From G963665975 sp963665975 (lineage in GTDB: Bacteria > Bacteroidota > Rhodothermia > Rhodothermales > Bin80): 64,000 bases of DNA. Positions 7,644 to 16,861 of this stretch are shown piece after piece (within the stretch, counting starts at the first letter, position 1; each line of letters opens with the position of its first letter). Under the pieces are notes generated by a model that had not been told where the DNA came from, made no database searches, and worked only from the letters and a program-made list of their open reading frames with translations. Where the stretch lies: positions 3,472,001-3,536,000 of the forward strand of contig OY762508.1 of assembly GCA_963665975.1 (NCBI GenBank). Direction: 5' to 3'. The position numbers and the translations under genes are program-made.

Positions 7644-9761
7644 ATGACCTTACTCCTCACGATTCTGATACCGGCCACCGGGTTGGTAGCGCTTTTATAT
7701 GCGACATTGCGGGCGCGATGGATCTTTCGTCAGCCTCCGGGGACGGATAAAATGATCGAAATCGCGCTCAACATCGCGGCGGGCGCCCGCGCATTCTTGC
7801 GGCGCGAGTACAGGGTGCTTGCAGTGTTTGTGGTGGCGGTTGCGGTACTGCTTGCGGTGGCAAACATTCCGGACCGGTACTTGGGTGGTGTCGTCATCAA
7901 CTCTCCAATGGTAGCGATATCCTTCCTGGTTGGCGCTTTCTGCTCAGCGCTCGCAGGATTCATCGGCATGCGCGTTGCGACGCGCGCCAACGTGCGCACC
8001 ACGAATGCGGCGCGCCATGGGCTGGCTCCTGCGCTTAACATCGCGTTTTCGGGAGGCCTCGTGATGGGGCTGAGCGTCGTAGGCCTTGGGATCCTTGGTC
8101 TCGGCCTGCTATTTCTCGCCTACGACAACCTGACGTCGTGGACGGACGTGCGGATCATCAATGTCATTGCGGGATTTTCACTCGGCGCATCCTCAATTGC
8201 CCTCTTCGCGCGTGTCGGGGGCGGCATTTACACCAAAGCGGCAGATGTTGGTGCGGACCTAGCGGGCAAGGTATATGAGGGAATACCGGAAGACGATCCG
8301 CGTAACCCAGCTACGATTGCCGACAACGTCGGCGACAACGTCGGCGATGTAGCAGGCATGGGTGCAGATCTGTTCGAGAGCTACGTAGGGTCGATCATTG
8401 GCACGATGGTGCTTGGCACGGGCTTTCTGGCGACTTTCGGCGAGGATGCCGGAGGCGTAGGAAGCCTGTCTGCGATACTGCTCCCCTTGGTGTTGGCGGG
8501 CGTCGGTATTCTGGTGTCTATCGGTGCCTCATTCCTGGTAAGGGTACCCGAGGGAGGCAACCCGCAACGGGGCTTGAATATGGGGGAATTCGGAGCCTCC
8601 ATTATCATGGCGGTACTGTCGTTCTTTCTGATCAGCTGGATGCTGCCCGAGAGCTGGACTGCGACCACCGCTATTGTCGGCACGTTCGAGTATACTTCTC
8701 TGGGAGTCTTCTGGGCTGTAGTAATCGGGCTGCTCGCGGGGGTGTTAATCGGTCTTGCAACGGAGTATTTCACGTCGACATCTACGTGGCCCACGCTATC
8801 GATTGCACGCCAAAGCGTGACCGGGGCGGCGACAAACATCATTGCCGGGCTTGGTGTCGGCATGTTCTCGACCGGTATTCCGGCGCTGATTCTGGCGCTC
8901 GCCATTGTGGGGGCCTATGAGTTTGCTGGTCTCTATGGTATTGCCATTGCGGCGGTCGGGATGCTTTCGGTGACGGGCATTCAGCTAGCGGTCGATGCCT
9001 ACGGTCCGATCTCGGACAATGCTGGCGGCATCGCAGAAATGGCCCAGCTCCCGGCGGAAGTGCGCGAGCGCACAGATAAACTGGATGCCGTTGGCAATAC
9101 GACGGCAGCCATTGGCAAGGGATTCGCCATCGGTAGCGCCGCGTTGACGGCGCTAGCACTGTTTGCGGCCTTTATGCAGCAGGTTGGCCTGGACAGCATT
9201 AACGTCGCGGAGCCGAAGATTCTGGCTGGCCTTTTGATTGGAGCCGTATTGCCGTACGTGTTTAGCGCCATGGCCATGGGTGCTGTTGGCCGGGCATCTG
9301 GAGACATGATCAAGGAGGTGGGACGCCAATTCTCTGAAATACCGGGCCTTCGCGACGGCACGGCAAAGGCGGAATATGCCAAGTGCGTGGATATCTCTAC
9401 GGCGGCGGCCATTCGGGAGATGATCGCTCCAGGCGTGATGGCGCTTGCCGTGCCTGTGATCGTAGGCTTCATAAGCAAGGATGTGCTCGGAGGCCTGTTG
9501 GTTGGCGTAACGGTCTCCGGCGTACTATTCGCCATCTTCCAGTCCAACGCAGGAGGTGCTTGGGACAACGCAAAGAAACGTATTGAAAGCGGCATTACGA
9601 TTGATGGTGTGATCCTTGGGAAGGGGAGCGAAGCGCACAAGGCATCCGTGGTGGGAGATACCGTTGGAGACCCCTTCAAGGATACCGCTGGGCCCAGCCT
9701 TAATATTTTGATCAAGCTAATTGCTGTGGTGGCACTTGTGATTGCGCCGCTCATTGCATAG
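7644..9761 (+). CDS. hppA: Membrane-bound pyrophosphatase (K+-dependent type), ion pump
   Basis: A 705-aa polytopic inner-membrane enzyme that couples pyrophosphate hydrolysis to H+ and/or Na+ export. The substrate-binding DDPRNPATIADNVGDNVGD (about residue 217) and GDPFKDTAGPS (about 675) are intact. The segment GNTTAAIGKG (about 484) has Ala where K+-independent pumps have Lys (GNTTKA), so a K+-dependent enzyme is predicted. Whether it pumps Na+, H+ or both cannot be decided here. The frame is open from 7542, overlapping pth, but ATG 7644 begins the first transmembrane helix (MTLLLTILIPATG) and gives the normal family length. Confidence 0.95.
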   Translation: MTLLLTILIPATGLVALLYATLRARWIFRQPPGTDKMIEIALNIAAGARAFLRREYRVLAVFVVAVAVLLAVANIPDRYLGGVVINSPMVAISFLVGAFCSALAGFIGMRVATRANVRTTNAARHGLAPALNIAFSGGLVMGLSVVGLGILGLGLLFLAYDNLTSWTDVRIINVIAGFSLGASSIALFARVGGGIYTKAADVGADLAGKVYEGIPEDDPRNPATIADNVGDNVGDVAGMGADLFESYVGSIIGTMVLGTGFLATFGEDAGGVGSLSAILLPLVLAGVGILVSIGASFLVRVPEGGNPQRGLNMGEFGASIIMAVLSFFLISWMLPESWTATTAIVGTFEYTSLGVFWAVVIGLLAGVLIGLATEYFTSTSTWPTLSIARQSVTGAATNIIAGLGVGMFSTGIPALILALAIVGAYEFAGLYGIAIAAVGMLSVTGIQLAVDAYGPISDNAGGIAEMAQLPAEVRERTDKLDAVGNTTAAIGKGFAIGSAALTALALFAAFMQQVGLDSINVAEPKILAGLLIGAVLPYVFSAMAMGAVGRASGDMIKEVGRQFSEIPGLRDGTAKAEYAKCVDISTAAAIREMIAPGVMALAVPVIVGFISKDVLGGLLVGVTVSGVLFAIFQSNAGGAWDNAKKRIESGITIDGVILGKGSEAHKASVVGDTVGDPFKDTAGPSLNILIKLIAVVALVIAPLIA

Positions 9762-9844
9762 GGTGCAGGAACGCAACATACAATCCATGGTTGTTACCTT
9801 AGGACATAGGGTTTGGCAAGCGATGATGAAGGCGGAGAATTTCC

Positions 9845-11446
9845 ATGGCCACGGTTGAAGTACGCATGCCCAAGATGGGCGAAAGCATCACGGAAGGAAC
9901 CGTGATTACCTGGTACAAGCAGCAGGGGGATCACGTAGTGCTGGATGAAGCGCTACTTGAGATCGGTACGGACAAAGTTGACACGGAGGTACCCGCTCCC
10001 GCCGAAGGAGTGCTTGGCGCGGTACTGGTAGGCGAGGGGGAGACCGTGGAGGTGGGTACACTCCTCGCACGCCTGGAGACCGGGGCGCAGGAGGCGTCGG
10101 CAGTAGAGGAAGAGCAGCCTGCCTCAGCCGTGGACACGGACATGGCCATGGATGTGCCTGTGGTTATGCCCAAGATGGGCGAGAGCATCACCGAAGGCAC
10201 AGTGATCACCTGGCACAAGAAGGAAGGGGACCCGGTGGCGTTGGATGAAACGCTGCTGGAAATCGGCACCGACAAGGTTGATACGGAAGTGCCGTCCCCT
10301 GCCGCGGGTACGCTGCAGAAGATTCTGGTCGCGGAAGGTGACACGGTGGACGTGGGCACGCTCCTCGCAGTTATCGGTGCTGCTGGCAAAGCGGCGGCTG
10401 CCGTGCGGGAACCTGCGGCAGAGCCGGAGGCGCCCGGCAGGGAGTCCGAGGCAGTGATGCCTCCCGTGGCTGCGGAGCTTGAAGAGGAGTCCGTCGTGGC
10501 GTCCGGGCGCCGTCTCGCAGACGGGCGCTTCCTCTCCCCGCTAGTGCGATCCATTGCCCAGGCTGAAGGGCTGACAACACGCGAATTAGAAGCCCTCAAG
10601 GGTTCGGGTCGTGATGGGCGCCTGACGAAGAAGGATGTGATGGGTTATCTGAAGACCCGTCGGGCGGCCACGCCGGCACCGAAGATTGCGGTCGACAGGC
10701 CGCCGAGTCCTGCGTCGGTCGATCCTGTGGGGCCGCGTGTTGAGATCATCGAAATGGATCGCATGCGCCAGCTCATCGCGAAGCACATGACGGAGTCGAA
10801 GCGCACCGCGGCGCATGTCACCTCATTCGCTGAAGCCGATGTAACAAACCTCGTACAGCTTCGGGAAGCCAACAAGGAAGCATTCCTGGAGCGTGATGGC
10901 ATTCGATTAACGTATACGCCATTCTTCGTATACGCCGCCGTGGAAGCCCTGCGGGCGTATCCCCTTTTGAATGCCTCTGTGGAAGGCGACCAGATCCACA
11001 TTCACAAGGATTACCATATCGGGATTGCGGTGGCGCTGGAAACGAGTGGCCTGGTAGTTCCGGTTATTCGACATGCCGGGCGCAACAGCATTGCTGGTCT
11101 GGCGCATGCCGCCAACGATGTGGCCAACCGCGCTCGGAGCAATGCTCTGCAGCCTGATGATCTGCAGGGTGGCACGTTTACCGTTACCAACGTTGGCTCG
11201 TTGGGGTCGATCATGGGAACGCCGATAATTTCACAACCACAAGTCGCCATACTAGCCACCGGAACGATCGCCAAAAAGCCAGTCGTGATCGAGGACCCAC
11301 GGCTCGGAGATATGATCGCTATTCGACATATGATGTATCTCTCACTGTCGTATGATCACCGCATTATTGATGGAGCGATGGGAATATCATTCTTGCGTCG
11401 TTTTGTGGAAGTAATCGAAGGATTCAATCCGGATATGGAAGTGTAG
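9845..11446 (+). CDS. 2-oxoacid dehydrogenase E2 component (dihydrolipoyl acyltransferase) with two lipoyl domains
   Basis: A 533-aa core subunit of a 2-oxoacid dehydrogenase complex. Two lipoyl domains are in tandem, each with the lipoylated lysine in GTDKVDTEVP (K44 and about K143). Acidic and Ala/Pro-rich linkers follow, then a peripheral-subunit-binding domain (FLSPLVRSIAQAEGL, from about 228) and the catalytic acyltransferase domain with the active-site SYDHRIIDG near residue 502. A purine-rich GGCGGAG lies upstream of the ATG. MPKMGESITEGTV is common in succinyltransferase and branched-chain E2s, so the substrate (2-oxoglutarate or branched-chain oxoacids) stays open. No E1 or E3 gene is nearby. 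Confidence 0.9.
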   Translation: MATVEVRMPKMGESITEGTVITWYKQQGDHVVLDEALLEIGTDKVDTEVPAPAEGVLGAVLVGEGETVEVGTLLARLETGAQEASAVEEEQPASAVDTDMAMDVPVVMPKMGESITEGTVITWHKKEGDPVALDETLLEIGTDKVDTEVPSPAAGTLQKILVAEGDTVDVGTLLAVIGAAGKAAAAVREPAAEPEAPGRESEAVMPPVAAELEEESVVASGRRLADGRFLSPLVRSIAQAEGLTTRELEALKGSGRDGRLTKKDVMGYLKTRRAATPAPKIAVDRPPSPASVDPVGPRVEIIEMDRMRQLIAKHMTESKRTAAHVTSFAEADVTNLVQLREANKEAFLERDGIRLTYTPFFVYAAVEALRAYPLLNASVEGDQIHIHKDYHIGIAVALETSGLVVPVIRHAGRNSIAGLAHAANDVANRARSNALQPDDLQGGTFTVTNVGSLGSIMGTPIISQPQVAILATGTIAKKPVVIEDPRLGDMIAIRHMMYLSLSYDHRIIDGAMGISFLRRFVEVIEGFNPDMEV

Positions 11447-11564
11447 GCAGGCAGTGGGTTATATCCGTTATTGATTCGTCGTATATTCATGTGCTGGGAG
11501 CCGCAGCAGCTTATCGCTGCTACTCTGGCGTGGATAACCGTTATAGCCCGGTCAGAAAAAGGGA

Positions 11565-12542
11565 GTGGTCGTGATACCGGCAGTACCCATTGAGGACAAT
11601 CTCTCTGATCCGCCCAGCATGTCGCTAGGAGAATTGCGGAAGCGGATGCATGATTTTCGGGTGGAGTACTTGAAGAACAGGAGTAAGGACACTATTGGCA
11701 CCTATAGCCGCAGCCTCAATGAATTTGAGCGATGGTTTACTGCGCCGGGAGGACAGGGTCGTTTCACCAAGCAGGACATACAACGCTACAAGGATTATCT
11801 GGAGGGGACGAAAAGGCTGAGCGAGTCTTCGGTGTCGACCTACCTTACGGCAGTGCGGAAGTTTTTTGAATATCTGGTTAGCATCGGAGTCTTGAAGGAG
11901 AATCCGGCTATCGGAGTGAAGGGGAATCGAAGGCCGACGTCCCATTCCCGGCAGTCGCTTACCGAGTCCGAGGTCAGCCAGTTGCTCGAACATGTCGAAG
12001 AGGAAACACAGATCGGGAAGCGGGACACGGCCATCACCTACCTGATGGTTTATGCCGGTCTGAGCGAAATTGAGATTGTCCGCGCTGATCGCGCGGACCT
12101 GGATCGGACAATTTTTGGGGATCAGTTGCGTATTCAGGGCAAGGGGCGCACCAAAAAGGATCAGCAGGTGCCTGTCGATCCTATAGTAATGGAGAAACTG
12201 GAGCAATACCTGGAAACGATTGGCCGTATGCGACCTGAAACACCGCTGTTTGTATCCCACGGACATCGGAGTGAAGGTGAGCGCCTGAATACGCGTAGCG
12301 TGCGCAGTCGAATTACCGAGTGCCTGAAACGGGCTGGTATTCAACGCCCGGGCATTTCGCCGCACAGCCTGACACACACGGCGCCTCTGATTTGGTTGAA
12401 CCAGGGCATGAGTGTGGAAGAGGTCAAGCGTCGTATGCGACACGGGTCGATTGAGACGACGATGATCCATTTCCGCAAACAGGAATCGATGAAGGGGAAT
12501 TTTTCCCAGGAACGGGACAATGATGATGAATTAACTTCATGA
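11565..12542 (+). CDS. Tyrosine-recombinase-fold protein lacking catalytic Arg, Arg and Tyr
   Basis: A 325-aa protein with the two-domain layout of phage-type integrases: an N-terminal SAM-like core-binding domain (about residues 20-115) and a C-terminal catalytic-fold domain (about 130-305). Alignment by eye shows three of the key residues replaced. The first Arg (GLRxSEL) is Ser167 in YAGLSEIEIV. The second Arg (HxLRHT) is Thr270 in HSLTHT. The nucleophilic Tyr is His302 in TTMIHF, at the canonical spacing of nine after His293. The beta-hairpin Lys (GKGRTKK) and both histidines remain. It probably binds DNA without cleaving it. The start is GTG 11565 or GTG 11571, the latter five bases after GGGAG. 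It lies next to an IS21 element. Confidence 0.8.
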   Translation: MVVIPAVPIEDNLSDPPSMSLGELRKRMHDFRVEYLKNRSKDTIGTYSRSLNEFERWFTAPGGQGRFTKQDIQRYKDYLEGTKRLSESSVSTYLTAVRKFFEYLVSIGVLKENPAIGVKGNRRPTSHSRQSLTESEVSQLLEHVEEETQIGKRDTAITYLMVYAGLSEIEIVRADRADLDRTIFGDQLRIQGKGRTKKDQQVPVDPIVMEKLEQYLETIGRMRPETPLFVSHGHRSEGERLNTRSVRSRITECLKRAGIQRPGISPHSLTHTAPLIWLNQGMSVEEVKRRMRHGSIETTMIHFRKQESMKGNFSQERDNDDELTS

Positions 12543-12818
12543 ATATTAAAAACTTGAACTATAATTCATATTTAAATTGATTTTCCCGTCTTCGGGGCAG
12601 TTAGAAGCATCTCATATCATATTCTCGTGTGAGATCCCTATCAGCATGCGAGAAATGAAGGCAATGAAAGTTCACGGCACATATGGGACTTTGTTCAATG
12701 CAAATTAGATTTGAGGTTGATCAGCAAAGACTATCGACTTTCTTTCATGAGAATTCCTGTATCTTGATTGAGGACAGCGCCAGAAGAAATGTTCCGAATC
12801 TGCGGCGCAGCATACAGA

Positions 12819-12864
12819 TTGATTGACGACATTTAGAATTAACGGCAACGACAATTAAAATTTT
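12819..12864 (+). repeat. IS21 left terminal inverted repeat
   Basis: The inner part CGACAATTAAAATTTT (12849-12864) is a perfect inverted match to 15449-15464. Going outward, 16 of the last 22 positions also match, ending in TTGATTGACG at the outer edge. The start of istA follows within 20-60 bases, as usual for this family. Confidence 0.75.
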
Positions 12865-12925
12865 CGGGACCTGAGTCAGTCTTGTGCGTGGACGGCCGGA
12901 TTTTTCCAGTCGATCCACATTTGAG

Positions 12926-14434
12926 ATGGTACGAGACTCACAGGTTCTGCTTCTACGCAGGTTGGTATTGAAGAAGGGGGAGTCCATAATGACGGCAGCG
13001 GCCAAGTCTGGCATGAGTGAGCCTACCGCGCGGAAGTACGTGCGGTTGGGCAAGCTGCCAAGCGAGACGAAGCAGCCGCACACGTGGCGTACGCGCAAGG
13101 ATCCGTTCGCGGACGTGTGGGAGGAGGTCAAGGCCTTTCTGGAGGTCAATCCCAACATTGAGGTGAAGGCGCTCTTTGGCGAGTTGCAGCGTCGGTATCC
13201 GGACAAGTTCCAGCCGGGCCAGCTGCGCACATTACAGCGGCGCGTGAAGCATTGGAAGGCGACCGAGGGTCCGCCAAAGGAAGTATTCTTTGCCCAGGAG
13301 TACGAGCCGGGAGATCGCGCCCAATCGGACTTTACGTGCATGAACGAGTTGGGTGTGACGATCCAGGGAGAGCCGTTTCCGCATCTGTTGTACCACTTTG
13401 TGCTGGCGTATTCGAACTGGGAGACGGGTACGATTTGCCGTTCAGAGAGCTTTGAGGCGCTCTCGGAGGGTGTGCAGAATGCCCTGCACGCGTGTGGAGG
13501 CGCGCCCAGGCTGCACCAGACGGACTCCATGAGTTGTGCGGTACGCAAGCTGCGTGGCGGCAAAGAGGCTTTTACCGAGCGCTACCAGGCGTTGATGCGC
13601 CACTGTGGCATGGAAGCGCGGCATACGCAGGTACGGAGTCCGCACGAGAACGGAAAGGTAGAGCAGCGGCACTACCGGCTGAAGCTGGCGATAAGGAACC
13701 AGCTCATGTTGCGTGGTGGAAGCGATTTTGAGAGCCGGCAGGCCTATACAGTGTTTCTCGAGAAGCTGTTTGCACAGTTGAATGCGCAGCGCAGGGAGCG
13801 TTTCGAGCAGGAGCGGGCCTTGCTGCGGCCTCTTGCGAAGCGGCGACTGGAGAGCTACAAGGCATTTCGGGTGCGAGTATCGAAGGGCAGTGTGATACGG
13901 GTTCAGAGCAACATCTACTCGGTATCGAGCCGGCTGGTCGGCGAATTGGTTGCCGTACGTCTTTTCAGCGAGGTAGTTGAGGTGTGGTACGGGCAGCATC
14001 TCATGGAGCGCATGCCGCGGCAGTATGGAAAAGGCAAGCACCGTATCAAGTATCGGGATGTGATCGACTCGCTGGTGCGCAAACCGGGGGCGTTTGCCCA
14101 ATACCGATACCGGGCGGAGCTTTTTCCCACACACCGGTTTCGGATGGCCTATGACGCGCTGCATCGGGCGCACAGAGCGTCTCTGAAGGCCGACAAGACG
14201 TATCTGCGTGTGTTGTACTTGGCAGCCAAAGAGAGCGAATCGGGCGTAGACGCTGCCCTGCGTGTGCTGCTGGAGGGCAAAGAGCCCCTTACGGTAGCGG
14301 CTGTAGAAGCGCTGCTGGATCGCATGGTGCAGAAGGCTCCTGTTCTTCTGGTAGCGCCTCCTGTGGTGGATCTGAGTGCGTATGACGGCCTGTTGGAGCC
14401 ATCGACGCGGACTTCTCTTACCGTAGCGCCATGA
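12926..14434 (+). CDS. istA: IS21-family transposase IstA
   Basis: A 502-aa DDE transposase. The N-terminus has a helix-turn-helix (MTAAAKSGMSEPTARKYVRLG). The integrase-core acidic triad is visible: D135 in AQSDFT, D200 in HQTDSM and E241 in SPHENGKVE. The C-terminal part (from about 300) is the Mu-like beta-barrel and basic region. An in-frame GTG at 12884 could start a 516-aa version; I chose the ATG immediately before the HTH. It ends in an ATGA overlap with istB, so the helper ATPase is translationally coupled. Confidence 0.93.
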   Translation: MVRDSQVLLLRRLVLKKGESIMTAAAKSGMSEPTARKYVRLGKLPSETKQPHTWRTRKDPFADVWEEVKAFLEVNPNIEVKALFGELQRRYPDKFQPGQLRTLQRRVKHWKATEGPPKEVFFAQEYEPGDRAQSDFTCMNELGVTIQGEPFPHLLYHFVLAYSNWETGTICRSESFEALSEGVQNALHACGGAPRLHQTDSMSCAVRKLRGGKEAFTERYQALMRHCGMEARHTQVRSPHENGKVEQRHYRLKLAIRNQLMLRGGSDFESRQAYTVFLEKLFAQLNAQRRERFEQERALLRPLAKRRLESYKAFRVRVSKGSVIRVQSNIYSVSSRLVGELVAVRLFSEVVEVWYGQHLMERMPRQYGKGKHRIKYRDVIDSLVRKPGAFAQYRYRAELFPTHRFRMAYDALHRAHRASLKADKTYLRVLYLAAKESESGVDAALRVLLEGKEPLTVAAVEALLDRMVQKAPVLLVAPPVVDLSAYDGLLEPSTRTSLTVAP

Positions 14435-15225
14435 AGACGCTGACGTCAACAGAACTGGAGCGGGCGCTGCAGGCAGGGCTCAAGGAGCTCCGTATGCCGG
14501 CGATCCGGGCGTGCTGGCGGGAGAAGGCCGATATGGCCCGCAGGGAGGCCTTGAGCTTCGAGCGTTTCCTGTTGGAGCTCATAGAAGAGGAGCAACAGGA
14601 GCGTCACAGCAATCGCATTCAGCGTTGGCTGCGCGAGTCGCGGCTGCCGCTGGAGAAGACGCTGGACACATTCGATCGGGGCCGGTTGCCCTTGCGGTTA
14701 GACCACCATCTGCGTGTGCTACTGGAGGGAGGCTTTCTGGACCGCAAGGAGAATGTCCTGGTCTTCGGTCCTCCCGGCAGCGGCAAGACGCACCTGGTGT
14801 GTGCACTGGGTCGGGAGTTGATCTTTCAGCGGCGGCGCGTGCTCTTCTACAATTGCAGCACCCTGGTACAGGATCTGCTATGGGCCAAACAACAGCTGCG
14901 TCTGCCCAAGCTCCTCAAGCGATTATCTCGCTTTGAGGCGCTCATTATCGACGACATCGGCTACGTGCAGCACACTCGGGAGGAGATGGAGGTGCTGTTT
15001 CTGCTCTTGTCGCAGCGCTACGAGCGTGGCAGCGTGCTTCTTACGAGCAATTTGGCCTTCAGTCAGTGGGAGCGCATCTTCAAGGATCCGATGACCACGG
15101 CTGCGGCCATAGACCGGCTCGTGCATCACAGCGTGATACTGGAGCTGAATGTGCCGAGCTATCGGCTGGAGGCTTCCAAGCGGCGCCAACAGGTCCAGGA
15201 TGACGCCCAGAGCGCTGGGTCCTGA
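14431..15225 (+). CDS. istB: IS21-family helper ATPase IstB
   Basis: A 264-aa AAA+ protein related to DnaC that assembles on DNA and activates IstA for transposition. Walker A FGPPGSGKT is at residues 112-120 and Walker B ALIIDDIGY at 170-178. Sensor and arginine-finger-like segments follow (LLTSNLAFSQWERIF, then AAIDRLVHHSVILE). The start overlaps the istA stop by four bases. Length is normal and no damage is seen. Confidence 0.94.
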   Translation: MKTLTSTELERALQAGLKELRMPAIRACWREKADMARREALSFERFLLELIEEEQQERHSNRIQRWLRESRLPLEKTLDTFDRGRLPLRLDHHLRVLLEGGFLDRKENVLVFGPPGSGKTHLVCALGRELIFQRRRVLFYNCSTLVQDLLWAKQQLRLPKLLKRLSRFEALIIDDIGYVQHTREEMEVLFLLLSQRYERGSVLLTSNLAFSQWERIFKDPMTTAAAIDRLVHHSVILELNVPSYRLEASKRRQQVQDDAQSAGS

Positions 15226-15405
15226 CATCGTATAGACAGCCGTGAGGCGCTTGAGCGCTATAGGAAGCCGGGTAATACGTGGTGTTTCCAGGAGTATTGG
15301 TGCGCGGAATGCCACGCTGACAAGGTCTGTGGAAAAGATAATGTATGGCGTCTGTCTACAATTGGATTCACGCGTACCGGCCGGGGGCGAAAAAGCACTC
15401 GGCTT

Positions 15406-15434
15406 CGAGCTTCGAGGCTCCGCCTCGAAGCTCG
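15406..15434 (+). terminator. Hairpin near the IS21 right end, possible terminator
   Basis: A perfect 12-bp stem (15406-15417 with 15423-15434) encloses the five-base loop CTCCG, downstream of istB and just inside the right inverted repeat. The tract after it (GCCTCTGTCTTTAC) is only weakly T-rich, so intrinsic termination is possible but not certain. A structural role at the transposon end is an alternative. Confidence 0.5.
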
Positions 15435-15448
15435 GCCTCTGTCTTTAC

Positions 15449-15494
15449 AAAATTTTAATTGTCGTCGACCAAAAAAATAATTGACGTTGATCAA
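15449..15494 (-). repeat. IS21 right terminal inverted repeat
   Basis: Inverted partner of 12819-12864. The inner 16 bp are identical and the outer end reads, on the minus strand, TGTTGATCAACGTC. It ends about 25 bases before the start codon of the next gene. Confidence 0.75.
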
Positions 15495-15519
15495 CATTGC
15501 GGAATTTGGAGGTCCACCC

Positions 15520-16626
15520 ATGTTAACTCCAATTCTTCTACTGAAGGAGCCAATGATTCAGAGACACACTTCGGGCTCGCCGTTTCCAGTGGATCCAGTC
15601 CATGTCAAATCGCATGTGCTGTCGAGATTTTGCATCCTTTTTGCGGCGGTGGCCGTGATTGTATTTGCTCCGGACCCTTCCCTGGCACAGGACAACGACC
15701 CTGCGCGGTCACCTGTCCCGGCAGACACGACGACGGCGGCCTGTCTGATTCATAATCCTTCCGGCGTAGCTGATTCTGACGCTCATACGGCTGCGCTGCT
15801 GGTGTGTCAAGCATTGCGTGGCAGGGACATCGACGTTGGGGAGCCAGTGTATGATGTTCCGGATTCGGCCAGCGTTTACCGAATCGGAGTCCATTTTCTT
15901 GGTGAAGAGGTTCTGCTTAGGGTAAGCCATGAAATTCCCGTAGGTACAATCATTCGTGAGCGACAGGTTAGGCTGGCCTCGATTGAAGAGGCATTCGAAG
16001 TGGCCAGCAGGCTGGCAGCTGCCCTGGACAGCGAGGAAACGGTTGAATCCACAGCTACTATGGAAACCCTGATAGCAGAAGACATGGATACTGACATAAG
16101 TTTGTGGGCATTCGGACTACTTGCAGCCGGTGCACCGGGAGAGAGTGCAACGCTTGCTCCTGGTTTCCTGCTGGGTTGGCACTATGAAACACCGCGCTTT
16201 GGCATCTTCACCGATTTTCATTTCGCGAATAATGAAACTTCAGACCGCCACTTTCAATATGGCACCCTTGCAATCGGTGGGCGATACTTTCTACAGAACA
16301 AGGCCATAGCACCGTGGATAGGTGCTGGTGCTTCGATGGTCTTTGGAACCAGGTCGAATGCGTTTCGTCAGGAGGGATCCGGAATAGGGGTATTCGGCGC
16401 AGTTGGACTTGAACTACTGCGCTTCAACCGAAACAGGCTGGCGATCGAGCTCCGACTTAATCTGCCCTTCTCCAAATTGTCCCATGATCAGTACTACGAC
16501 AACGATTTCTTTTATGAACCACTAGACTCGCGAAATGGCATTCCCACGAGTTCTGATCGTTACGTGGCGCCGTTAAGTCTCAGCATCTCTTATCTTAGGG
16601 ATGCGCCTTGGTTGTCATGGTGGTAG
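15520..16626 (+). CDS. Putative outer-membrane beta-barrel protein, secreted, function unknown
   Basis: A 368-aa protein I do not recognise. ATG 15520 has a good GGAGG seven bases upstream (15508-15512). A signal peptide ends at about ...PSLAQD, after an unusually long n-region; a second ATG at 15553 would shorten it. Residues about 80-170 form a mixed alpha/beta region. The C-terminal half (FLLGWHYETPRFGIFTDFHF, then IGGRYFLQNKAIAPWIGAG) alternates aromatic and polar residues like beta-barrel strands and ends in SWW, suggesting outer-membrane insertion. The IS21 right end lies only about 25 bp upstream, so its original promoter is displaced and transcription may come from within the element. 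Confidence 0.6.
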   Translation: MLTPILLLKEPMIQRHTSGSPFPVDPVHVKSHVLSRFCILFAAVAVIVFAPDPSLAQDNDPARSPVPADTTTAACLIHNPSGVADSDAHTAALLVCQALRGRDIDVGEPVYDVPDSASVYRIGVHFLGEEVLLRVSHEIPVGTIIRERQVRLASIEEAFEVASRLAAALDSEETVESTATMETLIAEDMDTDISLWAFGLLAAGAPGESATLAPGFLLGWHYETPRFGIFTDFHFANNETSDRHFQYGTLAIGGRYFLQNKAIAPWIGAGASMVFGTRSNAFRQEGSGIGVFGAVGLELLRFNRNRLAIELRLNLPFSKLSHDQYYDNDFFYEPLDSRNGIPTSSDRYVAPLSLSISYLRDAPWLSWW

Positions 16627-16861
16627 CGTAATAACAATTCAGTCCGATTCGTTGCCGACCAACGCAGGTAGTTTCCGGCATCCCGGTTGACGTGCGTGAA
16701 TGGTATTTCCTTGGTGTTCCGTTACGGCGAGGGACGAATGTAGTCACTGAGGCGATGAATGCATGCCTCCCGTTTTCATTCAGGGCCGGGTACTATTATG
16801 CTCGTCGAGAATTTGAGTTCAACCGGCGCGATTGAGTCTACATCCGTACACGTCCAGATAG

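Larger units (their letters stand above)
12819..15494 (+). mobile_element. IS21-family insertion sequence (istA-istB)
   Basis: A complete-looking element of about 2.68 kb. It carries istA and istB, overlapping by ATGA, and is bounded by imperfect inverted repeats of about 46 bp (12819-12864 and 15449-15494). The inner 16 bp of these repeats are identical. The right end read inward begins TGTTGATCAACG, close to the TGT start common in IS21 ends. The exact outer base is uncertain by two or three positions. I see no target-site duplication. Both genes are intact, so the element may still be able to move. The insertion lies between the degenerate recombinase gene and an outer-membrane-like gene. 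Confidence 0.85.

Noticed and set aside
12716..12723. GTTGATCA as the outer left end of the IS21 element
   Set aside because: It matches the right end for only eight bases, whereas 12819-12864 matches the right end over about 46 bp with consistent alignment.
13442..14449. 335-codon minus-strand frame opposite istA
   Set aside because: istA has the complete DDE triad and HTH; the opposite frame has no motif.
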